Assembly: GCA_038093515.1 (NCBI GenBank)
Contig: JBBPSI010000021.1
Span: 62,001 to 126,000 of the forward strand
Reading direction: 5' to 3'
Source: Butyriboletus loyo
Taxonomy: Eukaryota; Basidiomycota; Agaricomycetes; Boletales; Boletaceae
DNA length: 64,000 nucleotides
This document shows positions 35,199 to 48,948 of the stretch, piece by piece. Positions within the stretch are counted from its first letter, which is position 1, and the number at the start of each line of letters is the position of its first letter. The position numbers and the translations under genes are program-made. The notes beneath the pieces were generated by a model, which saw nothing but the letters and a program-made list of their open reading frames with translations, was not told the DNA's origin and did not search any database.

Positions 35199-38100
35199 AT
35201 GGCGGTCCTCTCGCTCCCGTTGACGTTCACCAACTCGTTCTGGACCCAGGATTACCGCACTGGCCTCGAAGTCCTCTGCAGCAAGCTTGAGCAGGTATGC
35301 CACTTCAACCTTGCCTCGCTCACATTTTATCCACTCGCCCCAGGGGGTTGCCGAGAACGACGAGATTGTCGCATTCATCCGAGTATGCATATCCCCCACT
35401 CCATGCGACCCCATCCTCACCTATGCTCAGGCACGTGCAGTTGTAGAGAATCAGCTCGCGACAGCCTTGCTCAGCCGGTCTGCAGCTAGCTCTCAAAGTA
35501 TGTTCTTAATTTCTCCGCCGAATCTAAACCGCACAACCCTTTGAAAGCTGGTTTTGGCAGAGATGATGGCGCCTCCCTGCTCGTGACGTTTTATGGACTC
35601 CAGGCAGAGTCAGTGGCCCAAGGTCAAATCCACAGAGATATCGCCAAGGACCTTCAGACACTAGTCGTCGAGCCATTCAATGTCTGGGCTCAAGGTTACA
35701 AGGTGCTCATGTTCATGCATGCCTAGACGTCCATTAATCCTTGTCAAACAGGAGCGGCTCGCGTCGAGTAAAGCGACCGCTTTGAATAATTGGTTGCGCT
35801 ACTATGAGGATGCCCAGAAGGAGGTCTGTTCCTCTCTCCCCCCCACTGATTTCCCACTTGCCTAGCTCCAGCTCTTTATGTGTAGGTCATCAAGTTGAAG
35901 AACGCATACCTAGCAAAATCACGTCGAGCAGACGAAGCCGAGGACGAGTATGGCTAACCCTTGACCATCCCATGTATGCTGACCCATCAACAGTGCCAAA
36001 TTTGCACCCAATAATGATTTGGGCGACCACTACACGACTTCGCCAAGGCTCGCGCCACGTGACGCCCGTACACCCCAGCGCTCTGCTACCGTTTCCGAGC
36101 GCATTGCGCAGCGATTCAAGGAGATTCAGCGCAAGGCCGTCGCATCCGCGGCGTCTACTGCCACGTCCGACGCAGCACATGAAACTACCGAAGAAAAGGG
36201 AGAAGAGTCGCCGAAAGTCGACAAGGGCAAGGGCAGAGCCGTTGAACCACCCTCACCCGTCCTTGCGTCGTCCCCTCCTCCAATGTCACCACCCTTACCC
36301 CCTTCGAAAGCGGAGGTTGCCTCACCCACGTCAGCTTCATCGACGGCACCACTTCCCCCTGCTCCAATCCTTTTGGCTGGCTTGTCTTTACCACCGTCAG
36401 CTGTATCCAGCCTGCTCACACGTGCTTCTGTCGAGCTGCCTCTCAGACCCATCCGTTTCCCACTTATTGGGGAATATCCTGACTGTTTTTCGGGCTCTGA
36501 ATTTGTTGAATGGCTGAACAAGAACGTACCTGGCTTTGGTGGTAATATCGAATTGGCGGAGGAAGGTGCAAGGGACCTCACAGAAAGAGATGGTCTCCTC
36601 CGCAGGGTTGGCGAATTTGGAAACCAATTTGAACATGCCGATGATGCATATTACCAATTTCGTCCCAAAGTTAGTTGTTGCATTGATGTTTTCGTGATCC
36701 TCATGACACAACATAACAGGCGTTTGACCTTGAAGGTAAACTGTCTGAGGCGTCAGCCACTCCGGCGAAGAGAAACCAGATTACCGATAATCTGCTAAAG
36801 CGTTCCGGCGATCTAGTCAATGTCGTAACGAAAGCCCTCAACGCTAACTCTCAGAACGAACCAGTACACGTTAGGCTTCGTAACGAGGCTGATGAGGCTG
36901 ATAAGCTGTATCGTGTCTCTGTGAGGAAACTTGACAGACAACGACTCGGGTTGGAGGAGAGAATCGAGGAGATGCTAAAAACACTCCAGAAGTGGGAATT
37001 AGAGCGCCTAGCAGCAGTGAAGACTGGTTTGTGGTTCCTTCACTCCCTCTTGCCGATGTTAACCTGCCCTGCAGTCCTGCTTCAGTATCAAGGAACCTTG
37101 GCTAATCTACCGAAGGCGTTCGAGCCGACTTTAGAGAAATCAGCAACGCTCATTGCATCGTACCAGCCGGACTCGGATTTGACTGCTCTCATGGAGCGTT
37201 ACCGCACAGGTCCTTTCCATCCGGTACCTCAGCTATACGAGTCCGTTGCCCACGACGAGTCCGATGTTGTTTTTGGCATTGATCTCCGCAAGTGGGCAGA
37301 AGGTGGCTGGAGCGCCCTCACTTTCGGTGAGGAAAAGAAGGAAACTATTCCTCCCGTTCTCACTGCGTTGCTGGATGGCCTCACGGAATCTTACACGAGA
37401 TTGCTCAACGGTGCCGGTGAGCTATCAAGACAACTGGGTATCGTTGTAGTCTGATCTATCACTACCAGAAAAACGCAAAGCCTGGATTTATGACGTACCC
37501 CTTCCGGCCCTTCACCACCTCAGAGAAGTTCTAAACGCAGTTCCACCTGGACAACCATTTTCCTCCGAGATGCTTGCCAAGTATGATGCGCCCGTTCTTG
37601 CTGGCTGTGTTAAATTATGGGCTTTGGAACTCGATCCTCCCCTAGCTTTGTGGGAAGGCTGGGACGACATAAGGAAATTATACCCCACAGTGGGCTCAGC
37701 GGTCAAGGCGGATGGGGAACCGTCTGAGGAACAACGCTTGCAAGATCTACAAACAGCCCTTCAACGCCTTCCTAAAGTCCACCTTTACGTTTTAAATGCC
37801 CTCGTGACGCATCTTCGCAACTTGATAGGATCCACCTCTGCTGAAGAACCAGTTGATGTCTACATGACTAAACTCGCATTGTCACTTGGTCGCAGTAAGT
37901 ACTTCTCGCGAAACTAGATTTGCCTGTTGCTAAGCTATTATGCCTCTTAGCGATCATTCGGCCCAAGGTTGAGACCGAGCTATCCATCCAAGATCGACAC
38001 CCTACGCGTAAGTGGCTTGTTCCCTCGTTCCCGTTTGATGCTAAAATTGCAGAAGTGTTGTTCCTCGACCTACTACAGAATTACGACAATCTTTTACCGC

Positions 38101-39044
38101 CCACAATTACCAAAAAACAGCGTGAATCAGAGCGTCGTGTACCAGTCAGAAAACGTACTGCGCCGGTCGATATGCGGATGAGTCGTGGCAGGATTTCGGT
38201 AGGCGCCCCAACCAGGGAGCTCCTTGCCGCTCAACAAGCTGCCCAAAAGCTTGCTCCCTCGCAACCTCAGAGTGACCCAATTGCATCAGCTTCGCCACCT
38301 GCGACGAAAGTCGAAGAACCCGTAATCATTGCGGCTGACCCGGAATCGATCGAAGTTTCTGCACAGAAACCTCAAGCCTCTGAACCCACGACGAACGAGG
38401 ATGAGACTGTTCCCCCTCGTCCTGTCTTCAAGGAACCCCCTCCCGAGACGGATGACATGCCGCCTCGTCCTGCCTTCAGAGGGCCACCTGCCGAAGTCGA
38501 TGACGCACCGCCTGCGCGACCCACATTTGTCTCGCCACCCGCATCGCCTCCAATTGTGGAAGAAAAACCCGGGCCTTCTCCCGCAGTTGCGGTGACCCCT
38601 GCCACGCCCCAGAATCCTATCAAAACACTTAGGCGTAATTCAGCCTTCCGTTCTGGAAGTGCATCTTCAGTTCAAGCACGTAGTCCTTCGCCGTCGATTA
38701 CTGCCAGTGGCGAATCCGCCGTTGAAGATCAGCCCTTGACGAATGCCAAGTCAGGATTGACGAGGCATACGTCAGGACAGGGAGCGGTTCGTGGACCTCG
38801 TTTATCGAGGGCTCCGAGGAGTCAACAGGGTGGTAGTGTGAGTGGTATGATTGCTAATTTCAATAACCGCTCAGCTGCGGCGTCACCTCCGCCGTCTGCG
38901 GGTTATAAGAGGCTGTCTGGAGGAACATCCCGTCTTGCCGCAAGCGGAGGTGCGGACTCGAAGAGAGGTATCGGGCGTACTCCAGGTGGGTTATCTCGAA
39001 GAACTATGGCGAGCGACGCTGAAGATGAGGTGGTGGATAAGTAG
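35199..39044 (+). CDS. RGD2: F-BAR / DEP / RhoGAP protein (Rgd2/Rga8-like)
   Basis: Couples membrane curvature to Rho or Cdc42 inactivation, probably at growing tips or septa. The N-terminus MAVLSLPLTFTNSFWTQDYR (ATG 35199) begins an F-BAR domain spread over several exons (VAENDEIVAFIRARAVVENQ, WLRYYEDAQKEVIKLKNAYL). A DEP domain sits inside it at about 36400-36670 (PLIGEYPDCFSGSEFVEWLN, YYQFRPKAF), after a Pro/Ser-rich insertion. The second F-BAR half follows (KLYRVSVRKLDRQRLGLEER), then a RhoGAP-like domain at about 37250-38130 (VVFGIDLRKWAEGG, KYDAPVLAGCVKLWALELDP, LLFLDLLQNYDNLLPP). The C-terminal 300 residues are disordered, Pro/Ser/Arg-rich, ending DAEDEVVDK. About ten exons. At the place of the usual GI(Y/F)RxSG arginine-finger block the reading is EKRKAWIYDVPLP, so catalytic activity is uncertain. 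Confidence 0.88.
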
Positions 39045-39323
39045 TGGGTGAAGATTAGATTAGTTGATGGGATGCTTCGTCGAGGGTGTGGCTTGCTTCA
39101 GATTTCATTGCTTAGGTGCATGTTTCAAGTATGCCATGTACAATACTGTTTTGGCGACCAAGATACAGTTTGGACTATCTTTTGGTCAGGATGCCAACGA
39201 TAGACAACTCGCAAAGACACTCGGCGGAGCAGACAGTTACCTGAAGCATACTGTAAATTATAAAGACAACGTACGACGATACAAAGCAACTGTACATGCA
39301 AAAACAAAGGAATATATCTATTT

Positions 39324-39995
39324 CTAGACCTCCTGCGAGGCACCGTCCTTTTTCCCCTTGTTGGATTTCGATGGCAGCAGTTCCGGATTAATAAACGGCA
39401 CGACACCACCTTGACTGATGATAACGTCTCCCAGAAGTTTGTTCAGCCTGGAACAGTCATTAGCAAACATGCTTGCTCAACCTTATGAGATGGCATACTC
39501 TTCATCATTTCGGATGGCGAGCTGAAGGTGCCGAGGGACAATACGTTGTTTCTAAACAAGTGAGCTATGCATGTCTGACATACAACGAAAGGTAATACCT
39601 TGTTGTCACGGGCAGCATTACCTGCCAACTCAAGGATCTCTGCGGCCAGATACTCGAGCACAGCAGCAAGGTATACTTGGCAATTATGAGGACCGGATTC
39701 ACTGGAGTCATCTTGTCCAACACACCTGGCGCTCCTGCCCCAACACGCTGAGCGTAGTTGCCCTTTTTCAGGAGTCTGTGGATACGACCGACAGGAAATT
39801 GCAGGCCGGCCTTGGACGAGCGGGACTGAGACCTTGAATCCCCCCCTGTCTTTCCAGAAGAAGACTTTCCACTAAATTTTCCGTGAGCGTGTGTGCATGT
39901 CACGTCCAGGACTAGGGTAAACTGACGCTTTTCCTTTTCCAGACTGTTTTCAGGTCAGTCAAGAGGTAGAAAACAGAAACGTCTGGACGCACCAT
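39324..39995 (-). CDS. HTA1: Core histone H2A with SQEV tail
   Basis: Nucleosome core protein. From exon 2 it reads [40 protein letters not shown], then [52 protein letters not shown] and [20 protein letters not shown]. It ends with a Lys-rich tail and ASQEV at 39324. The SQ-E-hydrophobic end is the DNA-damage phosphorylation site of fungal H2A. The histone fold matches canonical H2A, not H2A.Z. Exon 2 has no suitable ATG. The ATG at 39993-39995 is followed at once by GTGCGT, and the acceptor GGAAAG at 39865 restores the frame, so exon 1 codes only Met. Several introns, which is normal for basidiomycete histone genes. No H2B gene is adjacent. Confidence 0.93.
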
Positions 39996-40387
39996 TGCTC
40001 GATAGTGTAAGTCGGTCGGTCAGAAAGTACGAGGGCAAGAGTGACCATCGTGCCGGCCGTGACGCGACTGCTATTTATCAAGTCTTTAGGGCGGAGTTCC
40101 AAAAAAAGCAATCAACACGTTTTGCACGTGACTGACGCGATTCGTTTTTTATGATGATGTTTATTTGGCCACCTGAGCTTATGTATTTTCCACAAAAGGC
40201 AACTAGTCATGTGGCGCGGAACTCGAGAGTTTGGTTGGAGTTCTGCTCTCGTCTTCCAAGTACTCGGCCTTGCGGTCTGCACGAGGAACTTTCCTGCAAA
40301 CCTTCGCGTGTTCGACTCCACTTTCCTCCGATCCAAACTTTCGTTCTTTCCCTCTTTTTATTCCCCTCTAGAGCCAAGCGGCAGTTC

Positions 40388-41718
40388 ATGTCTACGGCCT
40401 CACCCGCAGGACCTCCCGCAGGAGTGTTGCCCACGCCGCCATATACCCCGCCGTTGTCCCCGACGCATGACCAGGTTCGTGCATTGCCATCGGTGCAGCC
40501 CGAACCCATCAATGCCGCACTTACCAGAGTACACCTGTTTAGGTAGTCGTTCTATACGTTGTATGTAAAGCAACCGGGTGCATATTGAACTCAATTGACG
40601 TTCGACTGGCGCTTCAGACAGTCGTATATGCTGTCGTCATCTTTGGAATGTGGAATATCCCCGGCGCTCGGACGCTGATCAATCCGTTGAAGCTATTCAC
40701 CATCGGTTGGCACGAACTCTGCCATATAATCGCAGTGGGTTGTTTGCCATAATGCCCATCGCGATCCGCCCTCATCTTGTACTCGAATCGATCCCATTCG
40801 CTAGGCAATTCTGACCGGCGGAACGATATTATCTGTTACCATCGATCCATATCTGGGTGGAGCAACGCTCATAGAAGGTGGTAAACCAATGATAATATTA
40901 CCCGCTGGTTATGTGGGTTCCACCATCTTCGGTGGTGTATTCATGCTGGGTGGTTTTGATACCCTAGTCGCAAAAATACTCAGCTTCGTGCTCGGCCTTG
41001 GATTGGTCGCCCCACTTGTCCTCGTTCGCGATAAACTGTAAGTAAGCGGCATTGCTTTTTATCCGCTTGGTCAGCTTACCAGCTGAAGGACTATACTGCT
41101 TACATTCCTCTACGAGGGTCTTCTAGTCGGTTTCTGGTTCATTGGCCACGCGTATGTGATCATCAGTTTTACCGCCCGCGTATTTCACATCTTTTTATAG
41201 TCAAGCACTAAGGTGGTACTGCTTATTCGTTGGCGTCATGAAGTTAGTATCTTCTGCTCTCATCCGTCGTTGTTCTAACGCGCTTTCATAGTGTTTTCTT
41301 CGTTGTTTGTATGTAAAGTCTGTGTGATTACGGCCTCGCATGTGATTTCTTCGCAGGGGATATCGCAGACGATAAATTCTTTCGCAAGGTCAATGACTCC
41401 GATTGCACACAGTTTAACATCATGTTCCCCCGTATTTCTGCTCATTGTAAGAGTGCCCATTCATGTGTGTTTGACTATCTCACTGAGTAGGGTAGTTTGG
41501 GCATGTGTATGGCTGATTTTTGAGGTTGGGGTATGCATATCATTCCTATTCATCGGTTTAGCCTCGTTCAAGGTGAGCTCGAGTCTCAAACTAAGATACA
41601 CGATTTTGATTGTCGCGTAGCTTACCACTGATGAGATGGCTGCTCAAGCAGGTAAGCAATGAAAATCTGTAAAGCACCACAACTCATGCTCGCCTTAGCC
41701 AACTTTCTTCCTACATGA
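40388..41718 (+). CDS. Multi-pass membrane protein of the peptidase M50B-like family
   Basis: The N-terminus MSTASPAGPPAGVLPTPPYT is Pro-rich and cytosolic-looking. Spliced exons then give hydrophobic segments: TVVYAVVIFGMWNIPGARTL, LFTIGWHELCHIIAAILTGG, IILPAGYVGSTIFGGVFMLG, ILSFVLGLGLVAPLVLV, LTFLYEGLLVGFWFIGHA, WYCLFVGVMNVFFVVWDIAD and VWLIFEVGVCISFLFIGLAS. HELCH inside the second segment is the HExxH zinc motif of intramembrane metallopeptidases. The DIADD stretch may supply the third ligand, as Asp does in M50 enzymes. It ends LTTDEMAAQAANFLPT. About eight exons, around 290 residues. The family is common in fungi but functionally uncharacterised; substrate and compartment are unknown. 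Confidence 0.85.
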
Positions 41719-42155
41719 TATACGGCTCATGGTGAGACACGATAGATGACTCGGCCATTTGACGAAATCATCATAACTTTCGTTCATGCGACATCCATGA
41801 TTGACTGCCCACTCCAAGAGACACGACTGCAGATGTATCTTTGCTCCTCACTCACGTATCTATATCACGCTCACATTGAAAAATGATTCCTTGCTGTCGC
41901 CATGGGACGGTTGTGTAAATTAATGTAACTACCTATTGACGGTGTTAAACGTACACTCAGAGCGTTGGCATACGTTCCACTATCAATCTTGGGACCCACT
42001 TATGATTTCCAATGCAAAGCACGAACAACAGATACAATAAATGAGGATTTGGTGTAGTGTTTGGGTGTAGTGCAAGTTAACAATTGAACGACGTGCCAAA
42101 TGAGCGATACAGACATGCAGAATGAGACGACGAGGCGTTAGTACTCGCAACGATA

Positions 42156-42828
42156 TCATTTACGAGCTGCTCGCCGTATGAGACCAGCAATAACAAGCGT
42201 GCCCAGAGCAGCTATTCCTCCCGCAAGTGCCATTCCAACGTATCCTTCTACGATCAAATAATCAATGGAGACTAAATCACCGACAGTGAGAAGCACAAAC
42301 CTTTCGTGACAGCCTGTTCGATGAGAGATGCTAAACTCTGTGCCTGGAGGTTGGTCGGCTCCTTCTCCAGCAAGAGATCTGCAGTTGACAGTGAGAGGTC
42401 CGCCAAGACTCATAGCCCAGGATACCGACCATTAAAATTCTTCGCATCCGAATAATTACCCATCTTGTAATACCCGAGTGCAAGATAATACAGGCACTCT
42501 CTACGTCGTGTAGGCTCTGTGCGATATATGTCTAGGCAACATATCAGGGGCAGTGTCCTGACAGCAGCAGGAAGGACATGCCTTGCAGTATCCGGACGCC
42601 TTCCACCTGGTGCTCGCGAGCTGGGCTTTTCACCAAGCCCCAGGCATAGTTGAACTTTGTCTGAACGGTGACATGGGACTGAGCAAGCTCCTTCTGGTAT
42701 TGCAGTCGCAGTACCTCGTACAGGCGTCAGCCAAGGGCTTGTGAAAGGATATCAGACAGACACACCTCAAATTCGTCATAAGACAAGGAAACTTGGGCGT
42801 CGGCGGCGTATGGAAGTTCAGTAGGCAT
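42156..42828 (-). CDS. FIS1: Mitochondrial fission 1 protein
   Basis: Tail-anchored outer-membrane adaptor that recruits fission machinery to mitochondria and peroxisomes. The start [20 protein letters not shown] is at 42828. The TPR-like helices follow in spliced exons: [60 protein letters not shown], then [20 protein letters not shown]. The C-terminal anchor [20 protein letters not shown] is followed by the basic tail IRRAARK, the standard tail-anchor signal. Length of about 155 residues and residue pattern match the family. Divergent from the U2AF gene with 157 bp between start codons. Confidence 0.95.
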
Positions 42829-42985
42829 GGTCGAACGGAACGAAGGCAGTTGGACTGCGGTGAGGCCGAGCTGCACGGGGTCTCTGTATTGATGACTCAG
42901 CACTTTCTGCGACCCGGCCTCGCGCGGAGTTTTTGTCGTTTACCACAAACCACATTCCTTCCACAGCAGACAGAAAAATCCACAA

Positions 42986-45303
<2,318 letters not shown>

Positions 45304-45688
45304 GGGTAATAACAAGCCAAGAGCCATTACTTTTGTCTTGGAAACAAGTTCTCCGACCATAATAGAACGGATCGAAGTCCTTGCCGAGTTCCTCTCGCTA
45401 TCAAACGCGTGAGAATGATACATGCCAAACATCTCATTCATGGGCAAGGACACATCCAATAAAGCTTCAAGTCCCCGCTCACTTACGAGTTGTGGGAAAC
45501 GACTATATTCCGTGAGCCTCATCTACGGCGTGGAATTCGCCGCACTCCCCAATCGATTTGCCTCCTTTACAGCATAAACCCAGGGGAATACATGCAGTAG
45601 GCTCACCGAGCACGACCATAAAAACTAAGTTATCCCCGGGAAGCGTCTCGACGACGAAATGCCCAAGACTTACTCCCAATGTAAACTC

Positions 45689-46133
45689 TCATATCGGTGT
45701 TTGACGGCCGCGCTGACGGTCTGCCCGTCTCTGATCGATCTGTAAAGAAGAGAGCAGGATGCAAAGTCAGAAGAGCTGTGGGGCTAACACGACGAACACG
45801 AATCGTTACCCATGTCCGCTTGCAGTCTCTGTAAGCCTGAAAGTATTCCATGCATTTGTCTCGGTTGTAACCGTTCTGGTCCATGCAAGCGAGAGACGCC
45901 TTGGACGCGTCCTCGCATGGGCTACGAGCATTTTTTAGCTTCCCTTTGCCCTCGGACATATCGTGAAGGCGTACTCGGTGAATTCCGTGTACGATTTCCT
46001 AGCCTGGAATCCAAGTATTGGGTGAGAACGGTCAGGAGAAGAGTAAAGTTGATTGACACACAGTGAACTTGGTGTAGTAATCCTTTGGCTTCACGTTTTG
46101 TTGTGGTGATGGTAAAGGGGTCTCCGAAGACAT
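45689..46133 (-). CDS. COX23: Twin CX9C intermembrane-space protein, COX23-like
   Basis: Small mitochondrial CHCH protein; COX23 supports copper delivery and assembly of cytochrome c oxidase. Exon 1 starts MSSETPLPSPQQNVKPKDYY (46133). The CHCH domain reads CEDASKASLACMDQNGYNRD and then CMEYFQAYRDCKRTW, i.e. two perfect C-x9-C pairs; FQAYRDCK is typical of COX23. The last exon adds IDQRRADRQRGRQTPI. The splice between exon 1 and the CHCH exon is not certain; the acceptor GGCTAG near 46011 keeps the frame. No presequence is expected, since such proteins use the Mia40 route. It lies downstream of RPF1 on the same strand. Confidence 0.85.
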
Positions 46134-46341
46134 CTTGTTTGACCGTAAACCAGAAGCATCACTCCAGACGAGAGCTGACTTGACTGTTGTGTCTCACGCC
46201 ACGCTGGATTCATCGGCCTCTTGAATTCAGCAGAAAGCTACTACAGAAAGCCAAATTATTCTTAAACGAGATATCTACAGACTGAACGGCGCATATATAA
46301 ATCACAGGAAGAATGTCCGCCTCGTAGTTTCTAACTCGGGC

Positions 46342-47659
46342 TTAACGGCAAGTCTCAGTACTGGTCCGGGTCCAATATAAATCACAAACCTTCCATTGCC
46401 ACAGGAAATCATTGTCCCTCAGCGGATTTTGGGTGCATGGTGCACCCCGCTTTGTTTCGCCGCCATTTCTAGCACCCTCCGACGGAGACCCGCGGGCAGG
46501 CTCCTCCTCGGCTTCTTCGGTACCCACCGAAATTTCCAGAGGCGGCGGGGCAGTCCCAAAGTTCTGGACAGCCGGTAACCCCCTCTTTATCCATCTCAAC
46601 TTTAGCGTAAAGCGGGGACCTATCTCCTGCAGAGCAACCTTCTCTGGGGATCGGAACGCATATCTCGGATCGACCATTAGGTTAACGCATTATACAGTTT
46701 GATATGGTTCACCTGTGTCTTCGGAAGAACAAGAAATCACGCTGGTTATGCAAAGTTACCACCTGGCGACCTTGGAACTCAGGGAGAGGAGGGAACAGTG
46801 TCTGAAACATTCGCCCAATGGCGTGTCCAAGGCCGGTGGAAAAATTATTCAAAATAAGCTCGGGGTCATGTGGCGTCGCTCGTGCGTGTCCCTGGTAGGA
46901 GTCAGCCTTTCACAGTAGCGGGCGAGAAACAACCCACGTATATTTGCTTCGTGAGTTCTATCGACGTGAGCTTGAAATAAGCGACGGGTCCGTTTGGGAG
47001 GTAGACGAGTGTGATGGCATCTAGCTGATCGTCAGAGGATATGAAGACGCACACACAAGATAACACACTCGGCTTCTTCATATCTTCATTCACGACAAGT
47101 AGGTGTTTATACCCTCGCTCAGCCGCCCACCCAGCTATACGGAAGATCTCGAATCCCTTGCCCTTCTTCCTGCGAATATACTCCGCCCCAGGAAAGATGC
47201 CAACCAATTCATCGCAAAAGTCATACGTTGACTTTGAGGCCTTTGGTGAGGTCGTGACGAGTACTTTAGGTGGCACAGTCGGATCATCTTCAAAGTTGAA
47301 GTAGCGCGAGAACGGGTCTGAGGCAGTGTCAATATTCAGTTCGTCGAGTTGTATGGGCGATGCGCCGTCGGGTCTTTTGGATGATGGTAGTATTGTGGGG
47401 TCATTCTCGCGAGAGTTGTCGAGTGTACGGGGAACGTTCACCGCTAATCTTTTCTGTCGTAGGGATGAACGATAAATCAATTTGTCAGGTCGGACACGAT
47501 TGTACCAACTTTCTTAACAGCAGGATCACTGGCCTCTTCCTTGGCTCGAGCCAGTCGTTTTTGAAGCTTTTGTTTTTTTTTGGCTTTCTTCTGTTTGTCG
47601 GCAACTTCTTGCCTTTTGACCTTATTTTTGATGAGAGAAGGTTGTATCCGCGGTGCCAT
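46342..47659 (-). CDS. RPF1: Ribosome production factor 1 (Brix domain)
   Basis: Nucleolar factor for 60S assembly and 27S pre-rRNA processing. The start [20 protein letters not shown] (47659) is followed by a Lys-rich helix ([20 protein letters not shown]). The Brix domain begins [20 protein letters not shown] and continues [91 protein letters not shown] and FLFFRRHR spliced to [20 protein letters not shown]. The sigma70-like RNA-binding motif is [16 protein letters not shown]. The tail is acidic and ends near [10 protein letters not shown]; the family usually ends soon after a W-x-W-K motif, and a GTTTGT donor there allows a different last exon. The region 46400-46700, odd when read on the plus strand, is the last exon of this gene. 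Confidence 0.94.
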
Positions 47660-47784
47660 ATTGTCGCTACAGAAAAGACATGAGCGCGAGGCCGTGCCAT
47701 ATTCACCAGCTGTTGACCACGTGACCGAATGCATTGCACCTCTGCCTTAGAATTGCCTCGTTCATTTGCTCAGCGCATTGCAGG

Positions 47785-48599
47785 ATGTTTGCATTCCGTT
47801 CTGCAACTTTCTTTCTATCATTATTACACTTTTTGACGATCGTAAACGCCCTTCATTTCTACCTTGATGCCAATGAGAAGCGGTGTTTCATCGAGGAGCT
47901 TCCTTCTGACACTGCTGTCGAGGGCATGTGTTCCAACAACTACATTCTAGTGCATGCCAGCTGACTGCCGTTTTTCAGGACATTACCGGGCGCTAGAGTG
48001 GCAGGAAAAAGAGCAAAGCTATGTGCTAGAACCAGACCTCGGCATCGTCGTTGAGGTGGAGGTACGTGGTATGTATGGATCTGTAGACATTCATGTTCAT
48101 CACTGCTGTCTATAGGAGTTGGAGACTGGTCACTCTGTCGTCCAGACTCGCGGACCACCTGACAGTCGCTTCACCTTCACCTCCCATGAGTCTGGCGACC
48201 ACCAAATATGTCTCTCCACGAATTACACGTCGTGGTGGTCGAGCACACACATTAAGCTTTATCTAGACATTGTCGTAGGCAACACCAAGCCGGATGTCGA
48301 GCGCGACCGTAGCCATGTCTCAGAACTGGCGGGAAAGGTCCGCGACTTGAACCAAAAACTGGAGGACATCCGTCGTGAACAGCAGTACCAGCGGGAGAGA
48401 GAAGCAGACTTTCGCGATTTGAGTGAGGCGACGAACTCGAAGGCGGTGTGGTACAGCTTGCTGCAGATCGTGATCCTGGTCCTAACGTGTACGTGGCAGC
48501 TGAAGCATCTTAAAGTAAGGTCCTTTGACTTGTCGACGAGACGAGTGAGCTGACGAGGGCTTCCCGCGTCCGTAGCGATTCTTCCAGGAGAGGACTTAG
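47785..48599 (+). CDS. p24/emp24 family cargo receptor of COPI/COPII vesicles
   Basis: Type I membrane protein cycling between ER and Golgi that selects secretory cargo such as GPI-anchored proteins. The signal peptide MFAFRSATFFLSLLHFLTIV is followed by NALHFYLDANEKRCFIEELP, the GOLD-domain start. After an apparent GC-AG intron (47934-47978) it continues GHYRALEWQEKEQSYVLEPD. The GOLD end holds HQICLSTNYTSW (second Cys). A coiled coil is DLNQKLEDIRREQQYQRERE, and the membrane anchor is VWYSLLQIVILVLTCTWQLK. The short tail HLKRFFQERT has the diphenylalanine COPII signal. The subfamily (alpha, beta, gamma or delta) is not assigned with confidence; EREADFR and the tail resemble Erp1/Erp5-type proteins. 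Confidence 0.9.
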
Positions 48600-48948
48600 T
48601 ATACTGAACTGTAGACCCTTGGCTATACATGCGAGCGCATTGCGATATCTCCCAAGTAGTAACTCTTTGTTTGCATGGAGAATAAGTTTACATTAAAAGT
48701 ACATCAGGCACCCGCCCAGTGCCTGACCTCTACGTGATGACTCCCTGCCCTGTCCCTTAATAGTGGCGCATTTCCGTAACCAATGTCGATGGCAGAAGTT
48801 TAACACCACATTTGCCTTGTCGCAAGTGCATGTTCTCGGCACACTCTGTCGTCCTTAGTTCCGGCGTTCCCACTGTCGACCCCGGTAGTATTTACAGCCA
48901 ACTGATAAGAAAAGCCCCACCTCGCGGATTGTTTCCCCACAGCGATCC

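Noticed and set aside
34278..35420. Long 380-codon minus-strand frame extending beyond 35200
   Set aside because: Only the part below about 35054 matches mL44; the upstream part lies opposite the first exons of the F-BAR RhoGAP and is a shadow.
39064..39327. 87-codon plus-strand frame between RhoGAP and H2A
   Set aside because: Falls in the 3' regions of two convergent genes, no motif, cysteine-rich start typical of random frames.
46396..46702. Plus-strand frames that at first looked like transposon debris
   Set aside because: The minus strand here is the last exon of RPF1 ([31 protein letters not shown]), which explains the composition.
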